Source of the DNA: Comamonas sp. SCN 67-35
GTDB lineage: Bacteria; Pseudomonadota; Gammaproteobacteria; Burkholderiales; Burkholderiaceae_C
Length of the DNA: 64,000 nucleotides
Assembly: GCA_001725255.1 (NCBI GenBank)
Contig: MEFV01000003.1
Span: forward strand, 62,001-126,000
Direction: 5' to 3'
The translations under genes were made by a program, and so were the position numbers. How positions within the stretch are numbered: the first letter of the stretch is position 1; every line of letters starts with the position of its first letter. The notes under the pieces are model-generated. The model had not been told where the DNA came from. It did not search any database and worked only from the letters and a program-made list of their open reading frames with translations. Positions 53,618-62,506 of the stretch are shown here, one piece after another.

Positions 53618-54972
53618 CAGGAGGCCTCGTTCAGGCTGTCGAAGTTGCGTCCCTCGGCCACCAGCTTTTCCAGCAGCGGCGCGGGCTTCCAGAACAGCGG
53701 GTCTTCCTGGGCGAACTCCCGCAGGTCGGCCAGCACCCGGGGCAGGCCCACCATGTCGGCGTACTTCATCGGGCCGCCCCGGTGGCGCGGGAAGCCATAG
53801 CCCGACAGGAAGGTCACGTCCACGTCGAGCGGGCGCAGGGCGATGCCCTCTTGCACCACCTTGGCGCCTTCGTTGATCATGGCGGCCATGTAGCGGCGCA
53901 TGATTTCCCCGGGCGTGAATTGGCGCGGCGTGACGCCCTTCTTCGCGCGCTCAGCCTGAACGATGGCCAGCACCTCGGGGTCGGGCTGGCCCACGCGCGT
54001 GCCCTGCGGGTAGAGGTAGAAACCCCGTCCGGTCTTCTGGCCGAACCAGCCGCGCTCGCAGATGCGGTCGGCCACTTCAACGTACCGCGCCTTCGGGGCG
54101 CCCGATGCAAGTAGCGCGGCACGGCGCCGTTTGCGCGTGGCCCAGCCGATGTCGCCACCGGCCAGGTCGGTCACCTGGAACGGCCCCATGGGGTAGCCGA
54201 AACCGCGCACGGCCTCGTCGATCTCGTAGGGGCTGGCGCCGTCTTCCATGAGGTAGTCGGCGGCCTGCTTGTACACGGCCAGGATGCGGTTGCCGATGAA
54301 GCCGTCGCACACGCCGGCGCGCACGGGGATCTTCTTCATGCGCTGCGCCAGCGCGAAGGCCGTGGCCACCACGTCAGCACTCACCCGCGCGGGCACCACG
54401 ATCTCCAGCAGCTTCATGATGTGGGCTGGGCTAAAAAAATGCAGGCCGATCACGTCCTGCGGGCGGCCCGTGACGGCGGCGATGGCGTCGATGTCGAGGT
54501 AGGAGGTGTTGGTGGCCAGCACGGCGCCCGGCTTGCACACGCGGTCGAGCTCCTTGAACACGGCCTTCTTGACCTCGATGTCCTCGAACACGGCCTCGAT
54601 CACCAGATCGACGTCCTGGATGTCGCCGTACGCGGTGCTGGGGGTGTAGCGCGCCAGGGTGGCGGCCTTGGCCTCGGGGGTCATGCGGCCCTTGGCGATC
54701 AGGCCGTCATAGACCTTCTCGACATTCTTCTGGCCGCGCGCGAGGGAATCCTGATCGCGCTCGATCATGGTCACGTGCAGGCCCGCATCCAGCGCCGACA
54801 CGGTGATGCCCGCGCCCATGGTGCCGCCGCCGATCACGGCGATGGCGGCAACGGGGCGCGGCGCGGCGGCGCTGGCCTCGGGGATGTTCGCGGCTTCGCG
54901 CTCGGCGAAGAGGGCATGGGCCAGGCCCTCCTGTTGCGAGCTGTCCACGGAAGCCTCGGTTTCGATGCGCAT
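53617..54972 (-). CDS. 3-hydroxyacyl-CoA dehydrogenase lacking the hydratase half
   Basis: 451 residues from the ATG at 54972, which has GGAGA upstream. A Rossmann domain (VAAIAVIGGGTMGAGITVSALDAGLHVTMIERD near 39-71), ATNTSYLDIDAIAAVTGRPQDVIGLHFFSPAHIMKLLEIV with the catalytic His, and two C-terminal 3HCDH repeats (GFIGNRILAVYKQAADYLMEDGASPYEIDEA; GYGFPRHRGGPMKYADMVGL). The first 38 residues (QQEGLAHALFAEREAANIPE) are the linker that in FadB/FadJ joins the enoyl-CoA hydratase domain, which is absent. First gene of the minus-strand operon, divergent from a LysR gene. Confidence 0.9.
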   Translation of the reverse strand: MRIETEASVDSSQQEGLAHALFAEREAANIPEASAAAPRPVAAIAVIGGGTMGAGITVSALDAGLHVTMIERDQDSLARGQKNVEKVYDGLIAKGRMTPEAKAATLARYTPSTAYGDIQDVDLVIEAVFEDIEVKKAVFKELDRVCKPGAVLATNTSYLDIDAIAAVTGRPQDVIGLHFFSPAHIMKLLEIVVPARVSADVVATAFALAQRMKKIPVRAGVCDGFIGNRILAVYKQAADYLMEDGASPYEIDEAVRGFGYPMGPFQVTDLAGGDIGWATRKRRRAALLASGAPKARYVEVADRICERGWFGQKTGRGFYLYPQGTRVGQPDPEVLAIVQAERAKKGVTPRQFTPGEIMRRYMAAMINEGAKVVQEGIALRPLDVDVTFLSGYGFPRHRGGPMKYADMVGLPRVLADLREFAQEDPLFWKPAPLLEKLVAEGRNFDSLNEAS

Positions 54973-55044
54973 GGGGGGTCTCCGGTCACTGGAATGGTGG
55001 CCGATTGTTGTGTGGACAAACAATCTTGACAATTGCATTAACCA

Positions 55045-55059
55045 TTGACAGACTGTCAA
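55045..55059. promoter_or_regulatory. Palindrome TTGACA-GAC-TGTCAA in the divergent promoter region (probable LysR operator)
   Basis: A perfect six-base inverted repeat with a three-base spacer, about 20 bases before the LysR start. The sequence TTGACAATTG at 55025-55034 is a partial second copy. The stretch is AT-rich, unlike the surrounding genes. The arms also resemble -35 hexamers, so overlap of operator and promoter is likely. Confidence 0.6.
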
Positions 55060-55078
55060 ATATATTTATACAAACACC

Positions 55079-55978
55079 ATGGATCTCGCCTCCCTGACAC
55101 TGCTGGTGGAAATCGTCGACACCGGCAACCTGAGCCAGGCCGCGCGCAATCTCAAGATGACGCGCGCCAACGTGAGCTACCACCTGAACCAGCTGGAAAA
55201 GTCGGTGGGCGTGCAGCTGGTGCGCCGCACCACGCGCCGCGTGGAACCCACGGAGGTGGGCCTGCGCCTGGTCGAGCACGGCCGCAACATCAAGAACGAG
55301 GTGCTCGCCGCGCGCGAGACCATCACCACCCTGGGCCAGAGCCTGCAGGGCCGCGTGGGCCTTAGCGTGCCCAGCGGCTACGGGCAGATGGTGATGTCGG
55401 ACTGGCTGATCGAATTCAAGCGGCTGTACCCCGGCATCGTGCTCGACGTGCTGTTCGAGAACCGTGCCGACAACCTGCGCGACGAGGTGGACATCGCCAT
55501 CCGCGTGATGCCCGAGCCCCCGCCCGCACTGGTGGCCCGCGAGCTGGGCCCGGTGCGCTATCTCGCCTGCGCCTCGCGCGTCTACGCTGAAGCGCATGGA
55601 CTGCCCGGCACGCTGGAGGAGCTGCGCTCGGCGCCCCTGATCACGTCCAGCGTGGTCGGCAAGCAGTTGCGCCTGAGCGCCTACCGGGGCGAGGAACGCC
55701 AGGAGGTCATGCTGGAGCCCACGCTGATCTCCGAGCACTTCCCGTTCCTGCGCCAGGGCATCCTGGCGGGCCTGGGCCTGGGGCTGGTGCCCGACTACGT
55801 GGTGCAGGACACCATCGCCACGGGCGAGGTGCTCACCACGCTCGACGCCTGGCGCCTGAGCATCTTCGGCACACGCATGTACCTGCTGTACATGCCGGGC
55901 CGCTACCAGACGCACGCGGTGCGCACCTGCATCGACTACCTGCTGCAAAAAGCACGCCAGCTGCCGCCACCGGCCTGA
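55079..55978 (+). CDS. LysR family transcriptional regulator of the catabolic cluster
   Basis: 299 residues. HTH near the N-terminus: LTLLVEIVDTGNLSQAARNLKMTRANVSYHLNQLEKSVGVQLVRRTTRRVEPTEVG. The effector domain follows (GRVGLSVPSGYGQMVMSDWLIEFKRLYPGIVLDVLFENRADNL). It lies between the minus-strand beta-oxidation operon and the plus-strand alicyclic-acid operon, so it is the best candidate for the regulator of both. The inducer, perhaps a CoA thioester or cyclohexanecarboxylate, is not readable. Confidence 0.88.
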   Translation: MDLASLTLLVEIVDTGNLSQAARNLKMTRANVSYHLNQLEKSVGVQLVRRTTRRVEPTEVGLRLVEHGRNIKNEVLAARETITTLGQSLQGRVGLSVPSGYGQMVMSDWLIEFKRLYPGIVLDVLFENRADNLRDEVDIAIRVMPEPPPALVARELGPVRYLACASRVYAEAHGLPGTLEELRSAPLITSSVVGKQLRLSAYRGEERQEVMLEPTLISEHFPFLRQGILAGLGLGLVPDYVVQDTIATGEVLTTLDAWRLSIFGTRMYLLYMPGRYQTHAVRTCIDYLLQKARQLPPPA

Positions 55979-56464
55979 TCAGCGCACGCGGGCCCGTGCT
56001 GCGGTCCGGTCCGCGCGGCAGCCCGGGGGCACTTTGCTCAGGAAGCGGCCTCCTCCCCTTCGGTCTCTTCGCCAGCGCCACGCGCGCTGCCGATGCGCCG
56101 CCTGTCCTCCGCCACCTAAACAGGTGCCGCGGCGCGTGGCGACGGCGCTCACCGAAAAGCCCGCGATGGTCCCTGCGCCGCAGGCCGGGCTTCCGGGCCG
56201 CGCACCCCCTGCAGCCTCATCTTCGACAACCCTGTTTAAGCAACATGTTTGCACATCAAGTCGAGCAACAGAAGACCCGCCAATCCGATTCGCGCAGGTA
56301 TCTAACCATTTTAACCTAGGGAAAACCATTATTTTTGTAAAAACATGCGGCGAAAGACTTGCGCACCTTGAAAACAGATATGACAATACGTTTACCTAAA
56401 TAGACACACAAGAGGCGACGCAGGGAAGCGGCGCCAACAACCCACGGCAACACGCCTGGCAACC
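55979..56464. other. 486-bp intergenic region upstream of the alicyclic-acid operon
   Basis: No gene is convincing here. The left two-thirds are GC-rich. From about 56225 the sequence turns AT-rich and contains the near-palindrome GCAACATGTTTGC (56240-56252) and TTGAAAACAGATATGACAAT (about 56370-56389), which could hold the operon promoter. A minus-strand open frame of 135 codons across this region has low-complexity Arg/Gly-rich content and is probably not real. Confidence 0.5.
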
Positions 56465-57244
56465 ATGGAAAACGCAATGCAACGATTCAAGGACAAGACC
56501 GTCATCGTGACGGGTGGCGGCGGTGGCATCGGTGGCGCGACATCGCGCCGTTTCGCCGCGGAAGGCGCGAAGGTCGCCGTGTACGACATGAATCTGGCCG
56601 CGGCGCAAAAGATCGCAACCGAGATCCGTGCGGCCGGCGGCCAGGCCGCCGCCTTCCAGTGCGACATCACCGACCGCGCCCAGGTGGACGCCGCCGTGGC
56701 CGCCACGCAGGCACAACTGGGCCCGGTGGCCGTGCTGGTGAACAACGCCGGCTGGGACATCTTCAAGCCCTTCGTCAAAACCGTGCCCGCCGAATGGGAC
56801 AAGCTCATCGCCATCAACCTCACCGGCGCGCTGCACATGCTGCATGCCGTGCTGCCCGGCATGGTCGAGCGCAAGTACGGCCGCGTGGTCAACGTCGCGT
56901 CGGACGCCGCGCGCGGCGGCTCCTCGGGCGAGGCCGTGTACTCGGCCTGCAAGGGCGGCCTGGTGGCCCTGTCCAAGACGCTGGCACGCGAGCATGCGCG
57001 CCACGGCATCACCGTCAACGCGGTGTGCCCCGGCCCCACGGACACCGCGCTGCTCGCCGGCGTGGCCGAAGGCGCGCGCGACCCGGCCAAGCTCATCGAA
57101 GCCTTCAAGAGCGCCATTCCCCTGGGCCGCCTGGGCCAGGGCGACGACCTGGCCTCGGCCATCGCCTTCATGGGCAGCGACGACGCCAGCTTTGTCACCG
57201 GCCAGGTGCTCAGCGTCTCCGGCGGCCTGACCATGCACGGCTGA
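56465..57244 (+). CDS. badH: SDR dehydrogenase, BadH-like (2-hydroxycyclohexanecarboxyl-CoA dehydrogenase)
   Basis: 259 residues: TVIVTGGGGGIGGATSRRFAAEGAKVAVYDMN (NAD-binding TGxxxGxG), NNAGWDIFKPFVKT, YSACKGGLVALSKTLAREHA with the catalytic Tyr and Lys, and CPGPTDTALL. The sequence alone gives an SDR; the assignment rests on its place directly before a BadI-like hydrolase, 29 bases away, as in the Rhodopseudomonas bad cluster. It would oxidise 2-hydroxycyclohexanecarboxyl-CoA to the 2-keto ester. An ATG at 56477 is an alternative start. Confidence 0.75.
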   Translation: MENAMQRFKDKTVIVTGGGGGIGGATSRRFAAEGAKVAVYDMNLAAAQKIATEIRAAGGQAAAFQCDITDRAQVDAAVAATQAQLGPVAVLVNNAGWDIFKPFVKTVPAEWDKLIAINLTGALHMLHAVLPGMVERKYGRVVNVASDAARGGSSGEAVYSACKGGLVALSKTLAREHARHGITVNAVCPGPTDTALLAGVAEGARDPAKLIEAFKSAIPLGRLGQGDDLASAIAFMGSDDASFVTGQVLSVSGGLTMHG

Positions 57245-57273
57245 CCGTCCCCATCCCATTTCTGGAGAAACAC

Positions 57274-58056
57274 ATGCAATTCGAAGACATCCTGTATGAA
57301 GTGAAAAACGGCGTGGCCTGGATCACCATCAACCGTCCGGACAAGATGAACGCCTTTCGCGGCACCACCTGCGACGAGCTCATCAAAGCCTTGAACAAGG
57401 CCGGCTATGACAAGAGCGTGGGCGCCATCGTGCTGGCCGGCGCAGGCGAGCGGGCGTTCTGCACCGGCGGCGACCAGTCGGCGCACGACGGCAACTACGA
57501 CGGGCGCGGCACCATCGGCCTGCCGATGGAAGAGCTGCACACCGCCATCCGCGACGTGCCCAAGCCCGTGATCGCGCGCGTGCAGGGCTACGCCATCGGC
57601 GGCGGCAACGTGCTGTGCACCATCTGCGACCTGACCATCTGCTCGGACAAGGCCATCTTCGGCCAGGCGGGCCCCAAGATGGGTTCGGTGGACCCGGGCT
57701 ACGGCACCGCCTTCCTGGCCCGCGTGGTAGGCGAGAAGAAGGCGCGCGAGATCTGGTATCTGTGCCGCCGGTACAGCGGCGAGGAGGCCGTGACCATGGG
57801 CCTGGCCAACATTTGTGTACCCCACGACAAGCTGGACGAGACCGTGCAGCAGTGGGCCGAAGAAATCTGCGCAAAGAGCCCCACGGCCATTGCCATCGCC
57901 AAGCGCAGCTTCAACATGGACACGGCGCACCAGGCCGGCATCGCCGGTCTGGGCATGTACGCGCTCAAGCTGTTCTACGACACCGAGGAATCGCGCGAGG
58001 GCGTGAAGGCGCTCAAGGAAAAGCGCAAGCCCGAGTTCCGCAAGTACGCCAAGTAA
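57274..58056 (+). CDS. badI: 2-ketocyclohexanecarboxyl-CoA hydrolase, BadI-like
   Basis: 260-residue crotonase-fold enzyme that opens the alicyclic ring to give pimeloyl-CoA. The start QFEDILYEVKNGVAWITINRPDKMNAFRGTTCDELIKAL, the oxyanion-hole segment GERAFCTGGDQSAHDGNYDGRG, and QGYAIGGGNVLCTICDLTICSDKAIFGQAGPKMGSVDPGYG match the BadI/MenB branch closely. GGAGAAA precedes the ATG at 57274. It is followed 19 bases later by the AliB-like gene. Confidence 0.88.
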   Translation: MQFEDILYEVKNGVAWITINRPDKMNAFRGTTCDELIKALNKAGYDKSVGAIVLAGAGERAFCTGGDQSAHDGNYDGRGTIGLPMEELHTAIRDVPKPVIARVQGYAIGGGNVLCTICDLTICSDKAIFGQAGPKMGSVDPGYGTAFLARVVGEKKAREIWYLCRRYSGEEAVTMGLANICVPHDKLDETVQQWAEEICAKSPTAIAIAKRSFNMDTAHQAGIAGLGMYALKLFYDTEESREGVKALKEKRKPEFRKYAK

Positions 58057-58075
58057 GGCACGCCGGAATCCCGCG

Positions 58076-59233
58076 ATGAACCCGAACCCCTACATCGACG
58101 AGGACCTGCAGGCGCTGGCCGAGACCGCCCGCCGTTTTGCCGAGGAGCGCGTGGCGCCCGGTTTTCTGGTGCGCGACAAGACCCGCGACCTGGACCGCGC
58201 GCTGCTGCGCGAAATGGGCGGGCTCGGGTTCATCTGCCCCGAGCTGCCCGAGCAGTTCGGCGGCCTGGGCCTGGGCTGCCTGGCGACGGGCGTGATCCAC
58301 GAGGAAATCGCCCGCGCTGACCTGAGTTTTTCCTACCTGAACCTGCTGGCTTCGCTCAACGGCCAGATCCTGTCGCGCTACGGCAATCCCGAAATCGTCG
58401 GCCCCTGGCTGCACGGGCTGGTGCGCGGCGAGGCCATCTGCTGCATCGCGCTGACCGAGCCGCGCGGCGGCTCCGACGCGGCCCACCTGCAGCTGCGCAT
58501 CGAACGCGACGGCGATGACTACGTGCTCAACGGCGAGAAGACCTCCATCTCGGCGGCCGACCAGGCCGACATCGCCGTGGTGTTCGGACGCACTGGCGCA
58601 CCCGAATCCGGCGCCCATGGCGTGACCGCGCTGCTCGTACCCATGAACACCCCGTGCATCAGCACCAGCCGCTTCGACTGCCACGGCCAGCGCGCCATCG
58701 GCCGCGGCTCGATCTTCTTCGAGAACGTGCGCGTGCCCGTGAGCCACCGCCTGGGCGACGAGAACAAGGGCTTCGTGCAGGTCATGCACGGCTTCGACTT
58801 CTCACGCTCGCTCATCGGCCTGAGCTGCCTGGCGGTGGCGCGCGTGGCACTCGAGGAAACCTGGCAGTACATCACCGAGCGCCAGGCCTTCGGCCAGCCG
58901 CTCTCGGCCTTCCAGGGCGTGACGCACCCGCTGGCGCAGTACGACACCGAGGTCGAGAGCGCACGCCTGCTGTGCCTGCAGGGCCTGTGGCTCAAGGACA
59001 AGGGCCTGCCGCACACCACGGAAGCCGGCATGGCCAAGTGGTGGGGCCCCAAGCTGGCCTACGACGTGATCCACCAGTGCCTGCTGTGCTTCGGCCACGG
59101 CGGCTACGACCGCGGCCCGATGGAGCAGCGCCTGCGCGACGTGCTGGGCTTCCAGATCGGCGACGGCACGGCGCAGATCATGAAAACCATCATCGCCCGC
59201 GCCCGGGCCGGACGCAAGTTCGTGCCCGCCTGA
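58076..59233 (+). CDS. aliB: Acyl-CoA dehydrogenase, AliB-like (cyclohexanecarboxyl-CoA dehydrogenase)
   Basis: 385 residues: LALAETARRFAEERVAPGF-type N-terminus, CCIALTEPRGGSDAAHLQLRIERDGDDYVLNGEKTSIS, VGHGFDFSRSLIGLSCL-like region (HGFDFSRSLIGLSCLAVARVALEETWQYITERQAFGQPLSAFQG) and CFGHGGYDRGPMEQRLRDVLGFQIGDGTAQIMKTIIARA at the end. Family membership is certain; the AliB role is inferred from the adjoining BadI- and AliA-like genes. It would convert cyclohexanecarboxyl-CoA to the 1-ene-CoA ester. Confidence 0.82.
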   Translation: MNPNPYIDEDLQALAETARRFAEERVAPGFLVRDKTRDLDRALLREMGGLGFICPELPEQFGGLGLGCLATGVIHEEIARADLSFSYLNLLASLNGQILSRYGNPEIVGPWLHGLVRGEAICCIALTEPRGGSDAAHLQLRIERDGDDYVLNGEKTSISAADQADIAVVFGRTGAPESGAHGVTALLVPMNTPCISTSRFDCHGQRAIGRGSIFFENVRVPVSHRLGDENKGFVQVMHGFDFSRSLIGLSCLAVARVALEETWQYITERQAFGQPLSAFQGVTHPLAQYDTEVESARLLCLQGLWLKDKGLPHTTEAGMAKWWGPKLAYDVIHQCLLCFGHGGYDRGPMEQRLRDVLGFQIGDGTAQIMKTIIARARAGRKFVPA

Positions 59234-59281
59234 GCAGGCGCAAAACCCTTGGCCGTCTCGATTCAAAAACAAAACACCTTG

Positions 59282-59325
59282 AAAACATTGTCTGACAAGC
59301 GCGAGTAGCTCTCTTTATTGAAGAA
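59282..59325. repeat. Short dispersed repeat, copy 8
   Basis: GAAAACATTGTCTGACAAGCGCGAGTAGCTCTCT, a half copy with the AAGCGCGAGTAGCT end of the family. It lies between the AliB- and AliA-like genes, and the aliA ribosome site (GGAGAC) follows. Confidence 0.5.
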
Positions 59326-59343
59326 ACCGACAGGAGACACACC

Positions 59344-60993
59344 ATGCACTTCGACGCCGTCCTGCTGCCCCCGCGCCGCGCGCGCATGATCGCCCAGGGC
59401 CTCTGGCACGACCGCACCATCAACGACAACCTGGATGCCTGCGTTGCCGCCTGCCCCGACAAGCTGGCGCTGACGGCGCTGCGCGTGGAGACGGGCGAGC
59501 TGCGCCGCTTCACCTACCGCGAACTGGCGCGCATGGCCGACCGCATCGCCGTGGGCCTGACGCGCCTGGGCGTGGGCGGGAACGACATCGTCGCCTGCCA
59601 GCTGCCCAACTGGTGGCAGTTCACGCTGACCTACCTGGCCTGCTCGCGCATCGGCGCGGTGATGAACCCGCTGATGCACATCTTCCGCGAGCGCGAACTC
59701 TCGTTCATGCTGCAGCACGGCGAGGCCAAGGTCGTCATCGCGCCCAAGGTCTTCCGCGGATTCGACTTCGAGAAGATGATCACCGACCTCAAGCCCAGCC
59801 TGCCGCACCTGCAGCATGTGGTGGCGGTGGGCGGCCAGGGCGCCAACAGCTTCGAGGCGCTGCTCAGCGGCCCCGAATGGGAAAACGCCCCCGATGCGCA
59901 GGACATCCTCACGCGCAGCCGCCCCGGCCCGGACGACGTGACCCAGCTCATCTACACCTCGGGCACCACGGGCGAGCCCAAGGGCGTGATGCACTCGGCC
60001 AACACGCTGATGTCCAACATCATCCCCTACGCCCAGCGCCTGCACCTGGACGCCGAGGACGTGATCCTCATGGCCTCGCCCATGGCGCACCAGACCGGCT
60101 TCATGTACGGGCTGATGATGCCCATCATGCTCAAGGCGAGCGCCGTGCTGCAGGACATCTGGGAGCCCAAAAAGGCCATCGAACTCATCCGCGGCGAGCG
60201 CGTCACGTTCACCATGGCCTCCACCCCTTTCCTGACCGACCTGGCGCGCACCGTGGGCGAGGACGTGAAGGCCGGCGGCGCCGGCGTACCCACGCTGCAC
60301 ACCTTCCTGTGCGCGGGCGCGCCCATTCCCGGGCCGCTGGTCGAGCAGGCACGCAGCGCGCTGGGAGCCAGGATCGTCTCGGCCTGGGGCATGTCGGAAA
60401 ACGGCGCCGTCACGCTCACCCTCCCGGAAGACCCGGACACGCGCCCGGCCTCCACCGACGGCTGCCCCCTGCCCGGCGTGGAAGTCAAGGTGGTGGACGG
60501 CGACGGCCAGGCGCTGCCCATCGGGGAGTCCGGGCGCCTGCTGCTGCGCGCCTGCTCCAACTTCGGCGGCTACCTCAAGCGCCCGCAGCTCAACGGCACC
60601 GATGCCGACGACTGGCTCGAAACCGGCGACCTGGCGCGCATCGACGCGCAGGGCTACATCCGCATCACCGGCCGCAGCAAGGACGTGATCATCCGCGGCG
60701 GCGAGAACATCCCGGTCGTCGAGATCGAGACGCTGCTCTACCGCCACCCCGCCGTGGCGCAGGCGGCCATCGTGGCCTACCCCGACGAACGCCTGGGCGA
60801 GCGCGCCTGCGCCGTGGTGGTGCTCAAGCCCGGCGAAACGCTGGACCTGCCCACCGTCGTGGACTACCTCAAGGCGCAGAAGGTGGCGCTGCAGTACATC
60901 CCCGAGCGCCTGGAAATCCTCGGCGCCATGCCCGCCACGCCGTCAGGAAAGATCCAGAAATTCAAGCTGCGCGACCTGATGCACTCCGCCTGA
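59344..60993 (+). CDS. aliA: Cyclohexanecarboxylate-CoA ligase, AliA-like
   Basis: 549-residue acyl-CoA synthetase. LIYTSGTTGEPKGVMHS (AMP-binding P-loop) near residues 201-217, SAWGMSENGAVT near 346, GDLARIDAQGYIRITGRSKDVIIRGGENI near 423-451 and the catalytic Lys in TPSGKIQKFKLRDL near the C-terminus. The start MHFDAVLLPPRRARMIAQGLWHDRTINDNLDA is like the AliA/short-chain ligase group. It would activate cyclohexanecarboxylate, the entry step of the cluster. A 27-codon open frame at 61006-61089 follows in the gap and has no recognisable product. Confidence 0.85.
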   Translation: MHFDAVLLPPRRARMIAQGLWHDRTINDNLDACVAACPDKLALTALRVETGELRRFTYRELARMADRIAVGLTRLGVGGNDIVACQLPNWWQFTLTYLACSRIGAVMNPLMHIFRERELSFMLQHGEAKVVIAPKVFRGFDFEKMITDLKPSLPHLQHVVAVGGQGANSFEALLSGPEWENAPDAQDILTRSRPGPDDVTQLIYTSGTTGEPKGVMHSANTLMSNIIPYAQRLHLDAEDVILMASPMAHQTGFMYGLMMPIMLKASAVLQDIWEPKKAIELIRGERVTFTMASTPFLTDLARTVGEDVKAGGAGVPTLHTFLCAGAPIPGPLVEQARSALGARIVSAWGMSENGAVTLTLPEDPDTRPASTDGCPLPGVEVKVVDGDGQALPIGESGRLLLRACSNFGGYLKRPQLNGTDADDWLETGDLARIDAQGYIRITGRSKDVIIRGGENIPVVEIETLLYRHPAVAQAAIVAYPDERLGERACAVVVLKPGETLDLPTVVDYLKAQKVALQYIPERLEILGAMPATPSGKIQKFKLRDLMHSA

Positions 60994-61193
60994 GCGGAAC
61001 ACGGCATGACGCACAGCACGATCCAGGCGCAGGGCCAGGCAGGCCTGCAGCGCCTGCCACGCGCCATCGGCAAGGCCATGGCCCCGTGAAGAACCCGTGC
61101 GAGGGCCTCAAGGACATCGAACCACACACGATGGTGCAACGCAGGAGAACCCGGCCGCCGGACCATTTCCGGTACTTTCTTCAGGAGACAGCC

Positions 61194-62414
61194 ATGTTCA
61201 AGACCACAAAAATGCATCAAATGCTCGCCGCGGCCGCACTGGCGGCCGTATTGCCCCTGGGCACCCTCGCCAGCTTCAGCGCACAGGCGCAGGACAAGGT
61301 TCGCATCGGTTTTCTGACCGACATGTCCAGCGCCTACGCCGACCTGGACGGCAAGAACGGCGCCATGGCGATCCAGATGGCCATCGACGATTTCGGCGGC
61401 AAGGTCAACGGCCTGCCCATCGAACTCATCAGCGCGGACCACCAGAACAAGGCCGACATCGCCGCCTCCAAGGCGCGCGAGTGGATAGACACCCAGAACG
61501 TCAGCATGATTGTGGGCGGCACCAACTCCGCCGCCGCCCTGGCCGTGGCCAAGCTCGCGCAAGAGAAGAAGCGCGTGTTCATCGCCAACGGCCCCGGCAC
61601 CTCGGCGCTGACCAACGAGCAGTGCTCGCCCTACACCATCCACTACGCCTGGGACACCACGGCCCTGGCCAAGGGCACGGCGGGCGCGCTGCTCAAGCAG
61701 GGCTACAAGAACTGGTTCTTCCTCGCGGCCGACTACGCCTTCGGAGAGGCCCTGCAGCGCGACGCGACGAGCGTGATCAAGGCCAATGGCGGCGAGGTCA
61801 TCGGCGCCGTCAAGCACCCGCTGGGGGCGTCGGACTTCTCGTCCTACCTGCTGCAGGCGCAGAACTCGAAGGCGCAGATCCTGGGCATCGCCAACGGCGG
61901 CAGCGACATGATCAACGCGCTCAAGGCCTCGCGCGAGTTCGGCATCGACAAGAGCATGAAAGTCGCGAGCCTGATGCTGTTCCTGATCGACGTGCACAGC
62001 ATGGGCCTGAAGAACGCCGAGGGCCTGCTGTTCACCACGAGCTGGGACTGGAACCTGAACGACGAAAGCCGCCAGTTCGGCCGCCGCTTCTTCGAAAAGG
62101 CCAAGCGCATGCCCACCGACGTGCAGGCGGCCGACTACTCGGCCACCATGCAATGGCTCAAGGCCGTGCAGGCGGTCAAGACCACGGATGCCGACAAGGT
62201 GATGGGGTGGTTCAAGACGACACCGCTCAAGGACTTCTACGCCCAGGGCCACGTGCGCGCCGATGGCCGCTACGTGCACAACATGTACCTCATGCAGGTC
62301 AAGTCACCGGCCGAATCGACCGCGCCCTGGGACTACGTGAAGATGGTCGCCACCATGCCGGGCGAGGAAGTCTTCACCACCAAGGCCGAGTCGCGCTGCG
62401 CCCTGTGGAAGTAA
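61194..62414 (+). CDS. Branched-chain-type ABC transporter substrate-binding protein
   Basis: 406 residues. A signal peptide (cleavage after SFSAQAQ near residue 31) is followed by DKVRIGFLTDMSSAYADLDGKNGAMAIQMAIDDFGGKVNGLPIELISADHQNKADIAASKAREWIDTQNVSMIVGGTNSAAALAVAKLAQE, the LivK/peripla_BP_6 fold. It captures the substrate in the periplasm. The usual permease and ATPase genes are not next to it. Its position after the ligase gene suggests it binds an alicyclic or dicarboxylic acid. Confidence 0.88.
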   Translation: MFKTTKMHQMLAAAALAAVLPLGTLASFSAQAQDKVRIGFLTDMSSAYADLDGKNGAMAIQMAIDDFGGKVNGLPIELISADHQNKADIAASKAREWIDTQNVSMIVGGTNSAAALAVAKLAQEKKRVFIANGPGTSALTNEQCSPYTIHYAWDTTALAKGTAGALLKQGYKNWFFLAADYAFGEALQRDATSVIKANGGEVIGAVKHPLGASDFSSYLLQAQNSKAQILGIANGGSDMINALKASREFGIDKSMKVASLMLFLIDVHSMGLKNAEGLLFTTSWDWNLNDESRQFGRRFFEKAKRMPTDVQAADYSATMQWLKAVQAVKTTDADKVMGWFKTTPLKDFYAQGHVRADGRYVHNMYLMQVKSPAESTAPWDYVKMVATMPGEEVFTTKAESRCALWK

Positions 62415-62506
62415 CTTCCGCGCCGGCCCATGTGCGCGGCGTGGCCCGGGCCATGGACGGCGGCCGGCTCGCGCAGTAAAAGCGTGTTGACGATCCAAGG
62501 AGAACC

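Noticed and set aside
55979-56386. 135-codon minus-strand open frame between the LysR and BadH-like genes
   Set aside because: Low-complexity Arg/Gly translation, no ribosome site, covers a region that looks like a promoter.
61006-61089. 27-codon open frame between the AliA-like gene and the substrate-binding protein gene
   Set aside because: No ribosome site, no recognisable product and no sign of conservation from the sequence alone.
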